NCBI GenBank assembly: GCA_002395905.1
Contig: DGVK01000117.1
Span: forward strand, 1-5,455
DNA length: 5,455 nucleotides
Reading direction: 5' to 3'
Source of the DNA: Verrucomicrobia bacterium UBA4286
GTDB taxonomy: Bacteria > Verrucomicrobiota > Kiritimatiellia > RFP12 > UBA1067
The stretch's first letter is position 1. Each line of letters begins with the position of its first letter. Under the pieces are notes generated by a model, which saw only the letters and a list, made by a program, of their open reading frames with translations, was not told the origin of the DNA and made no database searches. The position numbers and the translations under genes were made by a program. Positions 1 to 5,455 of this stretch are shown here, piece after piece.

Positions 1-1267
1 AGGCGCGGCCGTTCATCATCGTCGTCCCGGCGAGTCTCACAAATTCTCCGCCGCCGGTTATCGCCTCGTAGACGGTCTCGTCGGGTTTGAGCTCGCTTCT
101 CGTCTGGTCGACATAGCTGAGTTTCACAGTGTCGCCGACCGAAAACTTTCCCTCTACCGGCTGAAGCTGTCCGGTGATGAGCTTGAAGAGCGTCGTCTTT
201 CCTGCGCCGTTCGCACCTATAACACCTACGATTCCGCCGCGCGGAAGGTCGAAGTTGAGGTCGTTGTAGAGAACTCTGTCGCCGAACGCCATCTTGACGT
301 GCTCGGCGCGAACCACCAGATCGCCCAGCCTCGGTCCGGGCGGAATGCGTATCACGAGATCGTCCTCGCGCGTCGAGACCTCCTGCTTCTGCAGTTCTTC
401 ATAGCGCTTCACACGGGCCTGGCTCTTGGAGTGCCGTCCCGAAGGATTGGTCTGTATCCACTTGAGTTCGTTCTCGATGAGCTTCTGGCGCGACTTCTCG
501 GCCTTTGCCTCGCGCGCGAGCATGGCCTCCTTCTGCTTGAGCCATTCTTCGTAGTTGCCTTTATAAGGATAGCATATGCCGTGGTCGAGTTCGAGAATCC
601 AGTCGGTCACGTCCGACAGGAAGTAGCGGTCGTGCGTGACGACGATGAGCGTTCCTTTGAACGGCTTCAGATACTCCTCGAGCCACTGCACGGTTTCCGC
701 GTCAAGATGGTTCGTCGGCTCGTCGAGCAGAAGAACGTCCGGCTCGGTGAGAAGCAGCCTGCATATCGCCACACGGCGCCGCTCGCCGCCGGAGAGCACC
801 GCGACCGGCTGCTCCGCCGGCGGACAGTGCATCGCCGCCATCGCGCGCTCCACAAGAGAATCGACGTTCCAGTAGTCGTGGGCGTCGATCTCGTCCTGCA
901 GGCGCGCCATCTCGGCCTCTGCCTTGGGGTCGTCGAGATTGCAGCAGAGCTCCTCGTAGCGGTCAAGCTTGTCCTTGATGGGCTGGACGGCCTCTGCGAC
1001 GACTTCGCCGACGGTCTTGGAGTCGTCGAGCTCCGGCTCCTGCGGGAGATAGCCGACCCTCGTTCCCTTGGCGACCTGCACGGTGCCCATAAGATCGGTG
1101 TCAAGCCCTGCGAGAATCTTCAAGAGAGAAGACTTGCCTGCGCCGTTTCCTCCGATAACGCCTATGTGCGCGCCGTAGAAGAACGAAAGGTTGACATCCT
1201 TCAGGATCGTCTTCGTGCCGACCTGCTTTGTGACGTCGATAAGGCTGAACTGGTATTCTCCCGCCAT
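1..1267 (-). CDS. ettA: Energy-dependent translational throttle protein EttA (ABC-F ATPase), 3' end missing
   Basis: EttA is a soluble ABC-F ATPase that binds the ribosomal E site and gates the first elongation steps according to the ADP/ATP ratio. The 422 visible residues form the N-terminal ATPase domain, linker and start of the second domain; E. coli EttA has about 555, so roughly 130 are lost beyond the left edge. Domain 1 has Walker A GNGAGKS (40-46), an inter-motif arm at about 88-135 that is characteristic of EttA, signature LSGGE (158-162), Walker B LLLDEPTNHLD (179-189) with E183 catalytic, and the H-loop THDRYFL (211-217). The linker, the P-site tRNA interaction region, contains GRHSKSQARVKRYEEL (277-292), close to the E. 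coli form. Domain 2 shows IPPGPRLGD (308-316) and Walker A GANGAGKTT (351-359). These arm and linker features favour EttA over Uup or antibiotic-resistance ABC-F proteins. The reading frame is intact throughout the window. Confidence 0.95.
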   Translation of the reverse strand, partial: MAGEYQFSLIDVTKQVGTKTILKDVNLSFFYGAHIGVIGGNGAGKSSLLKILAGLDTDLMGTVQVAKGTRVGYLPQEPELDDSKTVGEVVAEAVQPIKDKLDRYEELCCNLDDPKAEAEMARLQDEIDAHDYWNVDSLVERAMAAMHCPPAEQPVAVLSGGERRRVAICRLLLTEPDVLLLDEPTNHLDAETVQWLEEYLKPFKGTLIVVTHDRYFLSDVTDWILELDHGICYPYKGNYEEWLKQKEAMLAREAKAEKSRQKLIENELKWIQTNPSGRHSKSQARVKRYEELQKQEVSTREDDLVIRIPPGPRLGDLVVRAEHVKMAFGDRVLYNDLNFDLPRGGIVGVIGANGAGKTTLFKLITGQLQPVEGKFSVGDTVKLSYVDQTRSELKPDETVYEAITGGGEFVRLAGTTMMNGRA

Positions 1268-1272
1268 CTGGA

Positions 1273-1277
1273 TCCTC
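1273..1277 (-). promoter_or_regulatory. Shine-Dalgarno for ettA
   Basis: The minus strand reads GAGGA, within a longer purine-rich GGGAGAGGA stretch, five bases before the ATG at 1267. It lies in the 25-nt gap after the hexokinase stop and supports this start over any downstream one. Confidence 0.7.
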
Positions 1278-1292
1278 TCCCTGCAGTGCGCC

Positions 1293-2579
1293 TCAGAGCA
1301 TCGCCGCTATTCCCGCGCCGACCATCGGCGCGTCGTCGACCTGCGGCGTTATCTCATAATGCACGTTGCGGCGCTTGACGAGCATGTCGTCGAGCTCGCG
1401 GCGCACAGTCTCGTCGAACGGGATCGCGCGCGTCTTGTAGTAGGTCGAGCCGTCGGCGTTGATCGCGACCGGCGCGGCCGCCGACGCGCCTTCTCCCGTC
1501 TTGATCACGAACGCCGCGAGATGCACTGCCGTGAGGACGGCCGCGCGCTCGAAGACCGGCAGCCCGAGCCGCCGCGCCATCTTCGCGTCCGCAGCGTCGG
1601 CGAAAATCCCGTCGAGCGGATTCTCGCGGCCTTCCTTTCGGCATCCCGCAGTGAAATTGTCGAAATCCACAGTCTCCAGAGCCGGCAGCCCGGCGACGCG
1701 CTCCGCCGCTGCACGGGAGAAGAATCCCTCTTTCGCGGCGGCCTTGTATATCTCGAGACCGATCGGCCCGAGGTAGGCGCCGGAGATCATCTTCTCGAAC
1801 GGATTCGTCCCGGGGAGGATGGTTTTCGCGTCCATCGCCTCGTCGAAGCGGCTGCGCGGCGCTTTGTCGAACCCGCCGGACTCCGCGTTGACGATCATCT
1901 TCCCGTTCGGGTCGAGCCCGTCAAGCTTGGTGATCGCGGTGTTGCGCTCGACATAGGCGCAGTTCGTCCCGGTTCCGAGGATGAAGCCTACATACGACGA
2001 GTACGTCTTCCCGCCCTCGGTCGCCTTCGCCGCGAGGAGCGTCGCGACGGTGTCGTTCACGATCGCGATCTCGCCGCCGCCGATCCTCTTGAGAAGCTCC
2101 CTGCCGACGAACTGCCCCACCACGCCGTCGGCCTGGATCCCCTTCGTCCACCTCACGAGCTTCGCGTCGAGATCGCGCGTCGCCTCGGCCGGATACGAGA
2201 AGCAGAACCCTATCTTCTTCGCCGTCGCCTTCGGCAGCACGCGCTTCACCTCGTCGGCGAACGCCGCGTAGAACGCCTCTACATCGACCGGCCCTTTCGC
2301 GCCGGGCATCGGCTGGTTCTTGCGGTCCTCGACGGCCGGCGGTATGGAGACGATTCCTGAACGGAAGTTCGTCCCGCCGGCGTCCAGCACTGCAGCCTTC
2401 GCGCCCTGCGGAACCTTGCCGTCCACGCCGACGAACGTCGGAATCATCATGAGCGACGACGGCTCTCCTTTAAGCCCCTTCTCCATTTCGGAGAGGAAGG
2501 TTGCGATAAGCGACGCACGGTCGATGTCGCGCGCCTCGGGCAGGCCGTTCTCGGCCAGGAACTCTTCAGGTGTCTTCAT
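1293..2579 (-). CDS. Eukaryote-type hexokinase
   Basis: This enzyme phosphorylates glucose or a related hexose at C6 using ATP, the entry step of glycolysis, in the cytoplasm. The 428-residue protein belongs to the hexokinase family of eukaryotes rather than the ROK or Glk glucokinases. Motifs in order: MIPTFV (45-50), the phosphate-1 loop LDAGGTNFR (65-73), the sugar-binding FSYP (127-130) and WTKG (144-147), VNDTVATL (174-181) with D176 as the expected catalytic base, the phosphate-2 loop LGTGTN (201-206), NAESGGF (231-237) with E233, FEKMISGAYLG (261-271) and the adenosine-side INADGSTYYK (373-382), ending in GAGIAAML. All key residues are present, so it should be active; exact sugar preference is unknown. 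The length is a single catalytic unit, somewhat shorter than yeast enzymes. It overlaps rsmA by 4 nt and ends 25 nt before ettA. Confidence 0.93.
   Translation of the reverse strand: MKTPEEFLAENGLPEARDIDRASLIATFLSEMEKGLKGEPSSLMMIPTFVGVDGKVPQGAKAAVLDAGGTNFRSGIVSIPPAVEDRKNQPMPGAKGPVDVEAFYAAFADEVKRVLPKATAKKIGFCFSYPAEATRDLDAKLVRWTKGIQADGVVGQFVGRELLKRIGGGEIAIVNDTVATLLAAKATEGGKTYSSYVGFILGTGTNCAYVERNTAITKLDGLDPNGKMIVNAESGGFDKAPRSRFDEAMDAKTILPGTNPFEKMISGAYLGPIGLEIYKAAAKEGFFSRAAAERVAGLPALETVDFDNFTAGCRKEGRENPLDGIFADAADAKMARRLGLPVFERAAVLTAVHLAAFVIKTGEGASAAAPVAINADGSTYYKTRAIPFDETVRRELDDMLVKRRNVHYEITPQVDDAPMVGAGIAAML
2576..2579 (-). promoter_or_regulatory. ATGA stop-start overlap of rsmA and hexokinase
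   Basis: The hexokinase ATG (2579-2577) and the rsmA TGA (2578-2576) share two bases as ATGA. This arrangement typically allows terminating ribosomes to restart. An AAGGA at 2595-2591 inside rsmA lies 11 nt before the ATG and may help. It fixes both the end of rsmA and the start of hexokinase. Confidence 0.85.
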
Positions 2580-3376
2580 TTTTCCATCAGTCCTTTCACA
2601 AGGTTCTTCCAGTCTTCGTTCGAGAGCTCCTCGGCCCTCGCCGTAGATTGTATCATATCTCGGAACACGCTGCCAAGCTGCTTGCGCCTGTGCTCGAACG
2701 CCTTCTTGGTGAGTTTGTGGAAAAACTCGCGTTCTTCGGCGGAAAAATCGAGATTTCTGTCGTGACGGACAAGACGAACCACGCTGGAACCGATTTCGGG
2801 CCGGGGCCAGAAGCAGGCCGCCGAGACCTTGCGCACTATTTCGACGTCATAGTCCAGCTGGGCCCAGACACCCGCAAGACCGCGCGTTTTGGAACCTTCG
2901 CGCGCCGCAAGCCGCTCCGCAACTTCGCTCTGCACAAGCGCCGTCATGCATGGAATCGCGCGTCTCTGCACAAGCTCCAGGAGTATGCGCGTGCCCGCCT
3001 GGTAGGGCAGATTGCTCACCATGCAGTCGAAGCCGCCGAGATCGCCGCTCACATGGTCGAGCGCGTCGCCCGCGACCACCTCAAGCGCCGACGGTTCTCC
3101 GAGCGCCTCCTTGAGACGCCCTGCGAGGACGGGATCCTTCTCGATGGCGAGAACTTCGCAGCCGCGCGAAAGAAGCTCCTCCGTAAGAACCCCGAGGCCG
3201 GGCCCTATCTCCAGCACGCGCGGCTTCGCTACTCCTGCGAGCGGCGCAAGCCCCGCGTCGACGATCGCGACGAGCGCGTTCCTGTCGATCAAAAAGTTCT
3301 GTCCCATCGTCTTGTTTGGATGGAACTCGTTTTCTATGCACCACGCCTTCACCTGGCTGGGACTTGTTAGATTCAT
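2576..3376 (-). CDS. rsmA: 16S rRNA (adenine1518-N6/adenine1519-N6) dimethyltransferase RsmA/KsgA
   Basis: RsmA transfers four methyl groups from S-adenosylmethionine to two adjacent adenines in the 3'-terminal helix 45 loop of 16S rRNA, a late quality-control step of 30S assembly in the cytoplasm. The 266 residues match the usual family length. Visible motifs in order: GQNFL (25-29), the SAM-binding motif EIGPGLGVLT (56-65), the acidic end of strand 2 in IEKD (78-81), GDAL (103-106), the catalytic NLPY (122-125), FWPRPEIGSSVVRL (189-202) and the C-terminal AFEHRRKQL (226-234). After NLPY the sequence is QAGTRIL, where the common form is roughly NISTPIL; this is probably lineage variation. 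All catalytic elements are intact. It is preceded by a strong ribosome site and followed by hexokinase with a 4-nt overlap. Loss of RsmA is a known route to kasugamycin resistance in other bacteria. Confidence 0.97.
   Translation of the reverse strand: MNLTSPSQVKAWCIENEFHPNKTMGQNFLIDRNALVAIVDAGLAPLAGVAKPRVLEIGPGLGVLTEELLSRGCEVLAIEKDPVLAGRLKEALGEPSALEVVAGDALDHVSGDLGGFDCMVSNLPYQAGTRILLELVQRRAIPCMTALVQSEVAERLAAREGSKTRGLAGVWAQLDYDVEIVRKVSAACFWPRPEIGSSVVRLVRHDRNLDFSAEEREFFHKLTKKAFEHRRKQLGSVFRDMIQSTARAEELSNEDWKNLVKGLMEK
2647..2676 (-). promoter_or_regulatory. Candidate sigma-70-type promoter inside rsmA
   Basis: The minus strand contains TTGGCA (2676-2671), an 18-base spacer, and TACAAT (2652-2647), each differing from the bacterial housekeeping consensus by one base. 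It is an AT-rich island in otherwise GC-rich coding sequence. Transcription would start near 2640, giving hexokinase a leader of about 60 nt and allowing hexokinase-ettA expression without the upstream genes. The bases also encode a normal part of RsmA, so a chance match is quite possible. Confidence 0.3.
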
Positions 3377-3386
3377 CTCGTGACTG

Positions 3387-3393
3387 CCTCCTT
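3387..3393 (-). promoter_or_regulatory. Strong Shine-Dalgarno for rsmA
   Basis: The minus strand reads AAGGAGG, a near-perfect anti-16S match. It begins two bases after the AsmA-like stop codon and ends 10 nt before the rsmA ATG at 3376. The spacing is slightly long, but the motif supports this ATG and independent initiation of rsmA on a shared message. Confidence 0.75.
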
Positions 3394-3395
3394 GA

Positions 3396-5276
3396 CTACA
3401 TGATTCTGTCCAGAACGCTTATGTATTCCCACTTCGGGGCTTCCAGTGAACCCGAAACTTTGAACTCCAGCAGCAGTTTCGCGAACGGCCACAGAACAGG
3501 GCGTATCAGATATCTGCCGAGGATGGAGTCCTTGCGCATGAGCTCCACCCTCACGACAAAATCCAGACTGTCGCGGATTATATCGTATTCGCCGCGCGCC
3601 GAAATGGAAAAAAGCGCGCCCTCGATCAATATGTCGCGCGACTTCACGACCCCCTTCTCGACAGTGAACGTCGCCGACGCCTCGGACTGGTTGACGACCT
3701 TGTCGACGCCCGGCACCTCGTTCGCGAGAAGGTCCGTAAGCCCCATGAAAAGTTTCATCCTCGCAAGGCGCCCGTTCGTCACTTTCAAATATCCGCCGCC
3801 GTCCACGCGCTCCGCGACATTGGTGGCCACAGGCCCTGCGAGGTCTATGCCGCCTTCAATCTCGCCTTCGCGGTCGCCGAAATCCACACCCAGCATATCC
3901 GCCAGTTCGCCAAGAGTTCCGCCGCGGTAGTTCGCATCGATGGAAAATGTCGCGCGCGAGGCGTCCAGCTGCGGGAATGAAAGCCTCGCCGTGCCGCGCA
4001 CCGCGCCGCCGTCGCGCCCCCTGGCCTCCGCGTCGAAGAAAGTGAGATGTTCCCCGACATACGCGAACCCCGCCGATGCATCCGCGAGCCGTATTCCGAA
4101 AAGGCTGCCCCTCGCAAACGCGACAGAACCGTAGAGGTCGTTGTCCGCCTGATGCTCTGCGTCGGCGGCGAGAGTCCCGCGAATCTTCACCGATGGCGCG
4201 TCCTCGCACACAAGGCAGTCGAGAACGCCGTCGTTAAGATAGTCGATGATATTCAGGACGTCCGCCTTTTCAAGGGCGCTTTCCGCGTCAAAGTCCAGAT
4301 GGATCGCGTCGTCCGTCCCTCTCACCACGACACTCCCGGCGAGCGGACGTCCCTTGACATCGTCGGCGGACAACGGCCCGATACCTATTGTGTAGTCCAT
4401 ACACCTCACACCGTCGCGCACGGGAAAGGTCGTCCGAACCGTGATCCCTCCGTCCGCGCGGCGCATCGGGACACCGCGGTAGAAGCCCAGCGCAGGATGA
4501 AGGTCGAGACCGAGACTGAAATCGTTGTCGACGAGGTTCACATCCCATGTGCAACCTGCGGGGACAGGCTCCGTCACGCCCGTGAAAGCGTCTATGTATT
4601 CAAGCGCCGCAGGCAGATCGAGGGCGACTATCAGCGGACGGATGAGCGCCTGCGTCGCAAGGCCCCGCACCTTTCCGCTCACGCGCCGCGCCGCGAGGTC
4701 TACGCGGCACGAGCCGTCGATGGACATCGCCCTTTCGCGCCTCGGCCAGTCGAGATGGATCGACGTGAAATCGAGGCGCTTCTCCCTGGACACGACGTCC
4801 GCCTGGACGCGCGCAGGCTCGACGCCGAGAATCGACGGACGCTCCAGGACAAGCGTGAACTTCGGCAGGAACGGGAATCTGAAATCTATCGGCCTGTCTC
4901 CGAGAGGCTCGGCGTAAGGCCCTTCCTCATAGTAGGCGTCATGCAGACGCGCCATGCGCGCGGCCACCACGGTAAGCCGCCGCGAAAAAAACTCCGCCAC
5001 GACCGACCTTGCCGAGAAGAGCGGTTCCGACGGATCGCGCCGCGAACGGTCGACAATCGAAAAGCCGTGCACGGCCACGCGGCGCAGACCCAGATCCACG
5101 TCGCCGCAGCGAAAGACGATGTTTGTCGGCAGATGAGCGGCTGCCGTGCGCTCGACCCACCGGCCGGGAATACGCTCCTCGCGGAAGAACAGGGAAAAGA
5201 GGTAAACGAAAAAGACGATGAAGAACCACTTCACCGTCTTCGCCAAACATCCTGTCGCTAATTTAAGAACGTGCAC
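3396..5276 (-). CDS. AsmA-like inner-membrane-anchored envelope protein
   Basis: The product is a 626-residue protein with an AsmA-like C-terminal region, probably anchored in the inner membrane with its bulk in the periplasm. The family (AsmA/TamB/YhdP-like, beta-rich bridge proteins) is linked to outer-membrane homeostasis and phospholipid transport; which substrate this one serves cannot be read from sequence. A basic N-terminus (K12, K16) precedes one hydrophobic segment at about residues 17-31, rich in F, V and L, and then a charged stretch REER. The rest is soluble, with many alternating beta-type segments. The C-terminal third has the usual pattern: GGGYLKVTNGRLA (about 493-505), then FTVEKGVVKSRDILIEGALF (537-556), SARGEYD, and a closing hydrophobic segment leading to FKVSGSLEAPKWEY (605-618). 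The start is GTG at 5276; TTG at 5246 (residue 11) would keep the anchor and is possible. The stop is TAG, 19 nt before rsmA. Family assignment is good; exact role is unknown. Confidence 0.85.
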   Translation of the reverse strand: MHVLKLATGCLAKTVKWFFIVFFVYLFSLFFREERIPGRWVERTAAAHLPTNIVFRCGDVDLGLRRVAVHGFSIVDRSRRDPSEPLFSARSVVAEFFSRRLTVVAARMARLHDAYYEEGPYAEPLGDRPIDFRFPFLPKFTLVLERPSILGVEPARVQADVVSREKRLDFTSIHLDWPRRERAMSIDGSCRVDLAARRVSGKVRGLATQALIRPLIVALDLPAALEYIDAFTGVTEPVPAGCTWDVNLVDNDFSLGLDLHPALGFYRGVPMRRADGGITVRTTFPVRDGVRCMDYTIGIGPLSADDVKGRPLAGSVVVRGTDDAIHLDFDAESALEKADVLNIIDYLNDGVLDCLVCEDAPSVKIRGTLAADAEHQADNDLYGSVAFARGSLFGIRLADASAGFAYVGEHLTFFDAEARGRDGGAVRGTARLSFPQLDASRATFSIDANYRGGTLGELADMLGVDFGDREGEIEGGIDLAGPVATNVAERVDGGGYLKVTNGRLARMKLFMGLTDLLANEVPGVDKVVNQSEASATFTVEKGVVKSRDILIEGALFSISARGEYDIIRDSLDFVVRVELMRKDSILGRYLIRPVLWPFAKLLLEFKVSGSLEAPKWEYISVLDRIM

Positions 5277-5282
5277 TCGCTA

Positions 5283-5286
5283 CCTT
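5283..5286 (-). promoter_or_regulatory. Probable Shine-Dalgarno for the AsmA-like gene
   Basis: The minus strand reads AAGG six bases before a GTG start at 5276. It sits inside the 13-nt gap between the tRNA-Glu CCA end and the reading frame, so the ribosome site would become free only after tRNA 3' processing. It is the main reason for preferring the GTG start. An in-frame TTG at 5246 has an AGGA only three bases upstream, which is too close for efficient use. Confidence 0.45.
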
Positions 5287-5289
5287 GAT

Positions 5290-5364
5290 TGGCAGCCCCT
5301 AGGAGAGTCGAACTCCTCTTACCTGGATGAGAACCAGATGTCCTAGCCGATAGACGAAGGGGCC
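5290..5364 (-). tRNA. tRNA-Glu, anticodon CTC
   Basis: This tRNA decodes the GAG glutamate codon. The acceptor arms are GGCCCCT (5364-5358) and AGGGGCT (5300-5294), closed by a G1-U72 wobble, with discriminator G and an encoded CCA at 5292-5290. The D stem GTCT/GGAC keeps the U11-A24 and U13-G22 pairs typical of tRNA-Glu. The anticodon stem TCTGG/CCAGG (with one U-G pair at its top) encloses TTCTCAT, giving anticodon CTC at 5331-5329. The T stem is AGGAG/CTCCT with loop TTCGACT. The length is 75 nt including CCA. The organism presumably has a separate tRNA-Glu(TTC) for GAA, which is not in this window. No terminator follows; the next reading frame begins 13 nt after CCA. Confidence 0.97.
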
Positions 5365-5370
5365 AGCTTT

Positions 5371-5455
5371 TGGTGCACCCGGTGGGATTTGAACCCACAC
5401 ACCTTGCGGCACCAGAACCTGAATCTGGCGTGTATGCCAATTTCACCACGGGTGC
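5371..5455 (-). tRNA. tRNA-Leu, anticodon CAG
   Basis: This is a class II tRNA that decodes the CUG leucine codon. On the minus strand the acceptor arms GCACCCG (5455-5449) and CGGGTGC (5381-5375) pair perfectly, followed by discriminator A and an encoded CCA at 5373-5371. The anticodon stem CCAGA/TCTGG encloses the loop TTCAGGT, which puts anticodon CAG at 5421-5419. A long variable arm with a GCC/GGT stem and a GCAA tetraloop is present, as expected for tRNA-Leu, and the T loop is TTCAAAT. The mature molecule is 85 nt and its 5' end coincides with the window edge, so its promoter and RNase P leader are not visible. It lies 6 nt upstream of tRNA-Glu in the same orientation and is very probably processed from the same precursor. 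Confidence 0.97.

Noticed and set aside
1268..1292. Possible terminator between hexokinase and ettA
   Set aside because: The 25-nt gap has no stable hairpin followed by a T run; it holds the ettA ribosome site.
299..1378. Long plus-strand open frame of 359 codons
   Set aside because: It is antisense to ettA and the hexokinase end. The opposite strand encodes proteins with intact family motifs, and long antisense frames are common in GC-rich genes.
1191..2360. Long plus-strand open frame of 389 codons
   Set aside because: It is antisense to hexokinase, very rich in Arg, and shows no recognisable motif.
2570..3370. Plus-strand open frame of 266 codons mirroring rsmA almost exactly
   Set aside because: The matching length follows from codon-aligned antisense reading of rsmA. 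No family motif or ribosome site supports it.
3577..3582. Perfect TATAAT on the minus strand inside the AsmA-like gene
   Set aside because: No reasonable -35 element is found 16-18 bases upstream, there is no extended -10 TG, and the bases encode Asp-Ile-Ile in a conserved C-terminal region.
4047..5261. Long plus-strand open frame of 404 codons
   Set aside because: It is antisense to the AsmA-like gene, with an Arg/His/Asp-rich composition typical of shadow frames.
5247..5261. Lipobox-like ATGC at residues 7-10 of the AsmA-like protein
   Set aside because: The cysteine comes before the hydrophobic segment, not after it, so it cannot be a lipoprotein signal cleavage site.
5258..5449. A 63-residue minus-strand open frame beginning MVKLAYTPDSGSG
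   Set aside because: It is the read-through translation of tRNA-Leu and tRNA-Glu, a familiar spurious prediction across tRNA genes. Both tRNAs fold completely at these positions.

Overview
The window is a short, densely packed stretch of a bacterial chromosome, GC-rich by eye. Every supported gene lies on the minus strand. Read in the direction of transcription (from high to low coordinates) the order is tRNA-Leu(CAG), tRNA-Glu(CTC), a membrane-anchored AsmA-like envelope protein, the 16S rRNA dimethyltransferase RsmA, a eukaryote-type hexokinase, and the ABC-F translation factor EttA, which runs off the left edge. Gaps between neighbours are 6, 13, 19, -4 and 25 nt. There is no terminator-like hairpin and no non-coding stretch longer than 25 nt, so the whole block could be one transcript whose promoter lies beyond position 5455.

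Organism: an AsmA-family protein with an N-terminal membrane anchor implies a Gram-negative cell envelope. A eukaryote-type hexokinase (HXK/PF00349-PF03727 fold, not a ROK or Glk glucokinase) is found in only some bacteria, for example Treponema, Bacteroides and, as far as I recall, members of the PVC group. Together with the GC content this would suit a Verrucomicrobiota/Kiritimatiellota/Lentisphaerota-like organism. That is a low-confidence guess, and the sequence alone does not fix the taxon.

Functionally the genes are growth-related housekeeping genes. Two tRNAs, rsmA (30S subunit maturation) and ettA (control of early elongation by the ADP/ATP state) belong to translation. The AsmA-like protein belongs to envelope biogenesis. 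Hexokinase commits sugar to glycolysis and consumes ATP. The rsmA stop and the hexokinase start overlap as ATGA, which suggests translational coupling. I see no mobile element, CRISPR array, phage gene or defence system, and no strong evidence of a wholly new system. The most interesting points are the tRNA-mRNA polycistron with a protein start only 13 nt after the tRNA CCA end, the position of a eukaryote-type hexokinase between two ribosome-related genes, and a candidate promoter inside the end of rsmA.
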